A DNA stretch of 9,720 bases from NCBI GenBank assembly GCA_021372185.1, contig JAJFUY010000193.1:1-9720 (forward strand). The letters are read 5' to 3'. This document shows positions 5,918 through 9,720 of the stretch, in pieces (position 1 is the stretch's first letter; each line of letters opens with the position of its first letter). The notes under the pieces were generated by a model. That model was not told where the DNA came from and did not search any database. It saw nothing but the letters and a program-made list of their open reading frames with translations. A program made the position numbers and the translations under genes. The stretch comes from Chlamydiales bacterium. Its GTDB lineage: Bacteria; Chlamydiota; Chlamydiia; Chlamydiales; FEN-1388.

Positions 5918-5985
5918 GGGTGTAAAAAGCCTGAAATAGGTATAAATAGTGGCAAATGCATTTGTATAAACTAAAAAGTGGTTTG
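5918..5985. repeat. 68-bp duplicated segment, copy B (upstream of the DUF6314 regulator)
   Basis: This block is the same-orientation partner of 3602-3669 (64 of 68 identical). It ends 24 nt before the regulator's preferred start and 9 nt before its GGAG ribosome binding site, so it probably includes the regulator's promoter or an operator. It contains TATAAA at 5941-5946 and 5965-5970, but I cannot pair either with a good -35 box. It also sits between two divergent transcripts, just upstream of the leader promoter at 5863-5891. Confidence 0.85.
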
Positions 5986-6009
5986 TTTGATTCTGGAGAG
6001 ATGTTTTTT

Positions 6010-6786
6010 ATGCTTGAGTCTCTATTTGGAAATAAAAACGTCCAAAACATCCTGTTGTACCTTTGTGTAAATGGTAAATGTTATGGATCAGAACTTGCGC
6101 GTCAATTCCAAATGCCACTTACGCCCATCCAAAACGCCTTGGGTCGTTTAGAAAAAGGCGAAATTATCGTAAGTTTTTTTGAAGGCAAAACTAAGCTGTA
6201 TCAATTTAACCCCTCATACATGCTCCTCAAAGAGCTTGAGCAGCTTTTAACAAAAACCATTTCACTTCTTTCGGCTCAAGATAAAAAACTGCTGCAGGCG
6301 GTCTCATACCAAAAACACACCTCAGATGGTAAGGCTCTTTTAGCTGTTTGGGATGCGCTAAAATCAGTTACGCAACTTACCTTTGTTGCCAAAACAAAAT
6401 CAGATGATGGCGGTGGATGGAATGGGCGTGGAACAGGCAGTGTGCAGGTGGTTTCTGTAGATAATGCATTAATTTTTTATGAAAAGGGCTCCTGGATTGA
6501 CCCTGAGGGTCATGAATTTGATTTTAGCAATGTCTATCGCTGGAGATTAGATAGACAGGCTAAAGTGATATCTTTAGAGCATTTAAGGCGTGGGATAGAT
6601 AACCCTGTATTTTTATTTCATTTAGCAGTTGATGGCTCGAACTCACTTTCATCGCTTGATTCACACCTCTGTGCGCAAGATGCCTATTTTGGAAGCGTTG
6701 TCTTTGATGCAAGGAGCCTCAAAGTAAAATGGCGAGTGCTAGGTCCTAAGAAAAATGAAGAAATTCAGACTTATTACACGTCTTGA
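6010..6786 (+). CDS. winged-helix regulator fused to a DUF6314 domain
   Basis: With the ATG at 6010 the protein has 258 residues. An in-frame ATG at 5956 would begin inside the 68-bp repeat, and the ATG at 6001 almost touches the ribosome binding site GGAG (5995-5998), so 6010 is preferred. Residues 1-88 form a winged helix (MLESLFGNKNVQNILLYL; YGSELARQF; TPIQNALGRLEKGEII; wing GKTKLYQFNP) typical of small dimeric DNA-binding regulators. Residues about 110-258 match DUF6314, a beta-barrel-like family of unknown role: WNGRGTGSVQV, ALIFYEKG, FDFSNVYRWRL, FLFHL, SHLCAQDAYFG and WRVLGPKK. The likely job is ligand-responsive transcription control, with DUF6314 as the sensor (inference). It is divergent from the ATP-grasp operon and may regulate it or itself. 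Its 3' end overlaps the convergent hydrolase gene by 13 bp. Confidence 0.8.
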   Translation: MLESLFGNKNVQNILLYLCVNGKCYGSELARQFQMPLTPIQNALGRLEKGEIIVSFFEGKTKLYQFNPSYMLLKELEQLLTKTISLLSAQDKKLLQAVSYQKHTSDGKALLAVWDALKSVTQLTFVAKTKSDDGGGWNGRGTGSVQVVSVDNALIFYEKGSWIDPEGHEFDFSNVYRWRLDRQAKVISLEHLRRGIDNPVFLFHLAVDGSNSLSSLDSHLCAQDAYFGSVVFDARSLKVKWRVLGPKKNEEIQTYYTS

Positions 6787-7799
6787 GATACAGCCTTATC
6801 TCTTGCGAGTTTTATCTGTTCTAGTACCTCAGGTTTAGAGCGCATGCCTATATGGCTGTAGGGGAATTTGCACTGGTATGAAGCATGAGTTGACCCTTTA
6901 GTGCCTACGGCTGAGTATGTCGGCACCACACCATCTGTCAGGGTGTATATATGAAGAGATGGGACATCATCAAGCACGCCCCTTTCATTTAAATCTTGTA
7001 TCACCTGAGAATCTGGTCTCATGTCATCTGTGGGGTGTCCAGGAACAAGCTTTGCAAGTGGTGCCCCTTGTAGAGGTGAACATAATGTCACCCACAATAC
7101 AACGTTTGTGGCATCAGGCCCAAGCTGTTGGATGTTGCGGCCTGTGTTTATGCCGCCCATAGAGTGGCCAATAAGTACGATGTCATTTTGCCCGGTATCT
7201 TTTTTGATGCGAGCCTCTAGCCTTGCCACATCTTTGGCATCTTCTTCAATCGGCTGAAATAATGATCTGTAGCGAACAATGTAGACAGGGGCATTAAGTT
7301 CATCAGCAAGCTTGCGGCAGGTGCGACGTAGGGTTGCTGGGGTATCTAAATAACCGGGAGCATATAAAACTGGAGCTGCATTTGATGGATTTTTAGGAGT
7401 AATGAGTGCAAACCTTGGGGCATCGGCCTCGTTGTCAGTGAGCTGGAGGCGCTCTTCATCTGGGTAGAGACCAAAATTGTAGGTGATCTTTACTACTTCC
7501 CATAGGCTATCGACAGTTGAAGCAAGGTGATGAAACGGCTTTAGGCTTGTATCGCTACTTACAACGAGGCGTAAAGGCAGTGAAAAGAGGGCGCTAATAG
7601 CAGTGGCTGTTGCAACAACTCCTAAGGCTGCAAATTCTATGGGAAGAGCAACAATTTTGCCGGCAAATATGGCACTTTTTAATGCCGCTCTTTTGATTGC
7701 TTTTAGGGCGCTTGCAGATGCAGTTGGTTTTTCTTTAGGATAATCATGAGAAAGAGTAGGTTCATGTTTTGTAGGTAGCGTAGGTGGTAAAAGTGACAT
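6774..7799 (-). CDS. alpha/beta hydrolase (lipase/esterase-like) with hydrophobic N-terminal hairpin
   Basis: The 341-residue protein has a polar N-terminus, a hydrophobic stretch (about 43-80, IFAGKIVALPIEFAALGVVATATAISALF) able to span or enter the membrane once or twice, then an alpha/beta hydrolase fold from about 143 (PVLYAPGYLDTP). The catalytic triad is clear: Ser213 in IGHSMGG, Asp289 in TLTDGVVP, and His316 in YSHIGM. TLCSPLQGAPLAKL also resembles triacylglycerol-lipase and PGAP1-like proteins. Ester hydrolysis is expected, substrate unknown. The ATG at 7799 is preferred over the adjacent TTG at 7802 because AAGGAG lies 8 nt upstream. A good promoter is at 7824-7852. It is divergent from the dienelactone hydrolase-like gene and convergent, with overlapping ends, with the regulator. 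Confidence 0.85.
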   Translation of the reverse strand: MSLLPPTLPTKHEPTLSHDYPKEKPTASASALKAIKRAALKSAIFAGKIVALPIEFAALGVVATATAISALFSLPLRLVVSSDTSLKPFHHLASTVDSLWEVVKITYNFGLYPDEERLQLTDNEADAPRFALITPKNPSNAAPVLYAPGYLDTPATLRRTCRKLADELNAPVYIVRYRSLFQPIEEDAKDVARLEARIKKDTGQNDIVLIGHSMGGINTGRNIQQLGPDATNVVLWVTLCSPLQGAPLAKLVPGHPTDDMRPDSQVIQDLNERGVLDDVPSLHIYTLTDGVVPTYSAVGTKGSTHASYQCKFPYSHIGMRSKPEVLEQIKLARDKAVSQDV

Positions 7800-7823
7800 C
7801 AAAGTAACTCCTTCATTATCTAT

Positions 7824-7852
7824 AGTTTATGCAATTTTCTTGATAATGTCAA
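7824..7852 (-). promoter_or_regulatory. sigma-70-type promoter of the alpha/beta hydrolase gene
   Basis: On the minus strand a perfect -35 TTGACA (7852-7847), a 17-nt spacer and -10 TAAACT (7829-7824, 4 of 6 matches) lie about 25 nt before the hydrolase start. It occupies most of the 69-bp gap to the divergent gene, so the plus-strand promoter must overlap it. I cannot define that one. Confidence 0.65.
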
Positions 7853-7868
7853 ATAATTAGTGGTGTAT

Positions 7869-8591
7869 ATGAATAACGAACAGGTGTCCTATAAAGCAGG
7901 TGATACACTCATGCATGGTGAGCTGTATTATGAAGATGACCACCAAGATCCCAGACCCTGCGTGCTTGTAGCTCATGCTTGGATGGGCCAAGATGACTTT
8001 GCGCGTAGTAAAGCCAGAAGCCTAGCCTCTTTAGGCTACATGGGCTTTGCTATAGATTTATATGGGAATGGTAAAATTGCCCGCAGCAAAGAAGAAGCTG
8101 TAGAACTGATGACGCCTTTATATAAAGATCGAGCGCTTCTTCTATCACGGTTGAAGGCAGCATTTGATGTTGCCTGCCAGCACCCACTAATAGATGCTCA
8201 AAAAATTGGCGGTATTGGCTTTTGTTTTGGAGGTTTATCTATTATTGAACTTTTCAAAAGTGGCGCGGACTTGAGAGGTGTAGCAAGTTTTCATGCCTCT
8301 CTTGGCGTTGAAGGGGCAAAAACGCTACCAATTGCCAGTGGTATCAAAGGTTCATTACTCATGTTACATGGTTATGACGACCCACTTGTGCCTCAAACAG
8401 ATGTGTTACGTACAAAAAAAGAGCTCACAGAAGCTCATGTAGACTGGCAGTTGCATGAATTTAGCAATACTTCTCACGCCTTTACTGTGCCAGAGGCACA
8501 TGATACCAAGATGGGGCTTATCTACAATCAAAAGTCAGAGAAGCGCTCGTGGAGACTAATGAAAAACTTTTTTGAGGAGTGCTTTAGATGA
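7869..8591 (+). CDS. dienelactone hydrolase family protein
   Basis: The 240 residues form a single alpha/beta hydrolase domain with the dienelactone hydrolase triad: Cys119 in GIGFCFGG, Asp171 in HGYDDPLVP, and His203 in TSHAFT, at spacing close to the classic enzyme's Cys123/Asp171/His202. Also present are VAHAWMG (34-40) and AIDLYGNGK (61-69). These cytoplasmic enzymes cleave lactones or thioester/ester bonds. Classical chlorocatechol degradation is not implied, since no pathway partners are here. The ATG at 7869 is preferred over the GTG codons at 7860 and 7863, but no strong ribosome binding site is visible, so the start is uncertain by three codons. The stop overlaps the msrBA start by 4 bp (ATGA), showing translational coupling. 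Confidence 0.85.
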   Translation: MNNEQVSYKAGDTLMHGELYYEDDHQDPRPCVLVAHAWMGQDDFARSKARSLASLGYMGFAIDLYGNGKIARSKEEAVELMTPLYKDRALLLSRLKAAFDVACQHPLIDAQKIGGIGFCFGGLSIIELFKSGADLRGVASFHASLGVEGAKTLPIASGIKGSLLMLHGYDDPLVPQTDVLRTKKELTEAHVDWQLHEFSNTSHAFTVPEAHDTKMGLIYNQKSEKRSWRLMKNFFEECFR

Positions 8592-9448
8592 AACGCTTTC
8601 ATGAACTAAACCGCGAAGAAGAACATGTCATAGTAAATAAAGGCACAGAAAGGCCAGGAAGCGGTGAGTATGAAGATGAAAGCCGCCCGGGTGTGTTTGT
8701 ATGCCGTAGATGCGATTCTCCGTTATATGTATCAGAAAATAAGTTTGATTCAGGCTGTGGCTGGCCAAGTTTTGATGATGAATTACCGGGTAAGGTTGAA
8801 AAGAGACCAGATGCAGATGGAAGACGCGTAGAAATTGTATGTAAAAATTGCGGTGGGCATTTGGGCCATGTTTTTGTAGGAGAGCACCTTACAGCAAAAA
8901 ATACTCGTCACTGTGTAAACTCAATATCGCTGAGATTTATCTCTGCTACTACAAGTGATGGCTATCAGCGTGCTATATATGCTGCAGGCTGTTTTTGGGG
9001 TGTTGAACATCTTATGAAGACCTTGCCAGGAGTTATACGCACGCAAGTGGGCTATATTGGCGGAAGTGTTGTTAATCCTTCATATGAAGAAGTGTGCACA
9101 GGTAAAACAAATCATGCTGAAGCTATAGAAGTGGTGTTTGACCCATCTATAACAAGTTATGAAACACTCACGAAGTACTTCTTTGAAATACATGACCCCT
9201 CACAAGTTAATCGACAAGGGCCTGATGTGGGTACACAGTATCGTTCAAGCATTTTTTATCTGACTGAAACCCAAAAACGCATTGCAGAACGGCTTATAGG
9301 CGTGCTTCAAGGCCAAGGGATGCAAGTTGCAACAGAACTTATTGCAGCAGGGCCATTTTATCCGGCAGAAAGGTATCATCAAAAATACTACGAAAAATCA
9401 GGGCATCATCCATATTGCCATATGCACGTAAAAAGGTTTTTATCTTGA
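8588..9448 (+). CDS. bifunctional methionine sulfoxide reductase, MsrB-MsrA fusion
   Basis: The enzyme reduces both stereoisomers of methionine sulfoxide in oxidised proteins. The MsrB domain comes first (about 5-118): zinc ligands Cys39/Cys42 (CRRC) and Cys85/Cys88 (CKNC), SGCGWPSF with Cys57 as likely resolving residue, GGHLGHVF, and catalytic Cys109 in [11 protein letters not shown]. The MsrA domain follows (about 127-286): catalytic Cys135 in [47 protein letters not shown], and a C-terminal Cys277 in HPYCHMHV that could resolve the disulfide. No signal peptide is present, so it should be cytoplasmic. GAGGAG is 8 nt before the ATG. All key residues are intact. It is coupled to the dienelactone hydrolase-like gene by a 4-bp overlap, suggesting joint expression. 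Confidence 0.95.
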   Translation: MKRFHELNREEEHVIVNKGTERPGSGEYEDESRPGVFVCRRCDSPLYVSENKFDSGCGWPSFDDELPGKVEKRPDADGRRVEIVCKNCGGHLGHVFVGEHLTAKNTRHCVNSISLRFISATTSDGYQRAIYAAGCFWGVEHLMKTLPGVIRTQVGYIGGSVVNPSYEEVCTGKTNHAEAIEVVFDPSITSYETLTKYFFEIHDPSQVNRQGPDVGTQYRSSIFYLTETQKRIAERLIGVLQGQGMQVATELIAAGPFYPAERYHQKYYEKSGHHPYCHMHVKRFLS

Positions 9449-9453
9449 CAATG

Positions 9454-9614
9454 GACCCCTTGCAAAATTCTGGCTGGCGACTTTTTGGCGCTTTTACTAA
9501 CCTTTTTGTTTTCCCCTAAACCCCCTACTCGTGAGAGTATGTGGGTTTATGGGAAAACAAAAATTTTAGCAAAATCACTCAAAAATTCGCTGAGTCATAA
9601 TTTTGCAAGTGGTC
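9454..9614. repeat. 161-nt near-palindrome (possible MITE or long hairpin)
   Basis: Arms 9454-9530 and 9535-9614 are reverse complements at roughly 80 percent identity with three single-base gaps, closing on a 4-nt GTGA loop. Perfect blocks include CTTGCAAAATT and TTTTTGTTTTCCC. The structure starts 5 nt after the msrBA stop and ends about 50 nt before the next gene. It could terminate transcription from either side, but its length and imperfect arms look more like a decaying miniature inverted-repeat element or two inverted IS ends. Confidence 0.8.
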
Positions 9615-9664
9615 TGTTGTTTTTTTGAGATGAATGGTGCTATTCAAAATTGAAAGGTTATTTT

Positions 9665-9720
9665 ATGCAGTTTCGCACTCTTACTTTGCTCCTCACATTA
9701 CTCACATTCAATACGCTCTT
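9665..9720 (+). CDS. N-terminus of an exported protein (runs off window)
   Basis: From the ATG at 9665 the first 18 codons read MQFRTLTLLLTLLTFNTL, a short basic start followed by a hydrophobic core, i.e. a signal peptide or signal anchor. GAAAGG (9652-9657) lies 7 nt upstream, supporting the start. The gene continues beyond the window and nothing can be said about its function. Confidence 0.6.
   Translation, partial: MQFRTLTLLLTLLTFNTL

Noticed and set aside
5956..6009. Upstream start of the DUF6314 regulator at 5956, giving 18 extra residues.
   Set aside because: The first part lies inside the 68-bp intergenic duplication and no ribosome binding site precedes it. GGAG before 6010 and the typical MLESLFG start fit better.
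7021..7257. Plus-strand open frames opposite the alpha/beta hydrolase.
   Set aside because: The minus-strand frame carries a complete catalytic triad and family motifs. The plus frames show no recognisable domain or ribosome binding site.

Overview
The window holds nine genes of a moderately A+T-rich bacterium: seven complete, plus one clipped at each edge. The gene order does not identify the organism. The mix is an exported GH3/PA14 glycosidase, a stand-alone BPL_N protein, a lipase-like protein with a hydrophobic N-terminus, a possible mitochondrial-carrier-like protein, IS481-type DNA and several intergenic palindromes. A host- or protist-associated lineage (Chlamydiae-like or Ca. Dependentiae-like) is only a guess from this.

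Layout. Positions 1-130 hold the end of an IS481-like element, with the transposase N-terminus on the minus strand and two direct repeats in front of it. Positions 131-250 are non-coding and contain three small palindromes. On the minus strand, a BPL_N-family protein (2757-3548) is followed by an exported GH3 beta-glucosidase with a PA14 insert (251-2701). The 3549-4005 gap has no gene. It carries one copy of a 68-bp duplicated segment, a perfect 34-bp inverted repeat and a terminator. Next, also on the minus strand, is a two-gene operon: an ATP-grasp ligase (4710-5528) and a small Ala/Gly-rich protein with three carrier-like repeats (4006-4698).

The ATP-grasp operon is preceded by a leader of about 330 nt (5529-5857) containing two tandem copies of the same RNA device. 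Each copy has a 9-10 bp closing stem around a conserved core, followed by an intrinsic terminator. In both copies the conserved core strand can also pair with the 5' arm of its terminator. This looks like a tandem riboswitch or attenuator of a class I do not recognise, and it is the most interesting feature of the window.

Divergent from this operon is a winged-helix regulator fused to a DUF6314 domain (6010-6786). Its upstream region carries the second copy of the 68-bp duplication. It converges, with overlapping 3' ends, on an alpha/beta hydrolase (6774-7799). Then follow a translationally coupled pair, dienelactone hydrolase-like (7869-8591) and MsrB-MsrA (8588-9448), a 161-nt near-perfect palindrome (9454-9614), and the signal-peptide start of another exported protein (9665 to the window end).

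Working model: the ATP-grasp enzyme makes a small amide- or peptide-like compound, the carrier-like protein may move it or a precursor, and the tandem leader RNA (perhaps with the divergent DUF6314 regulator) tunes production to a metabolite. The sequence shows the RNA pairings and protein motifs. The ligand, product and transport role are inference.
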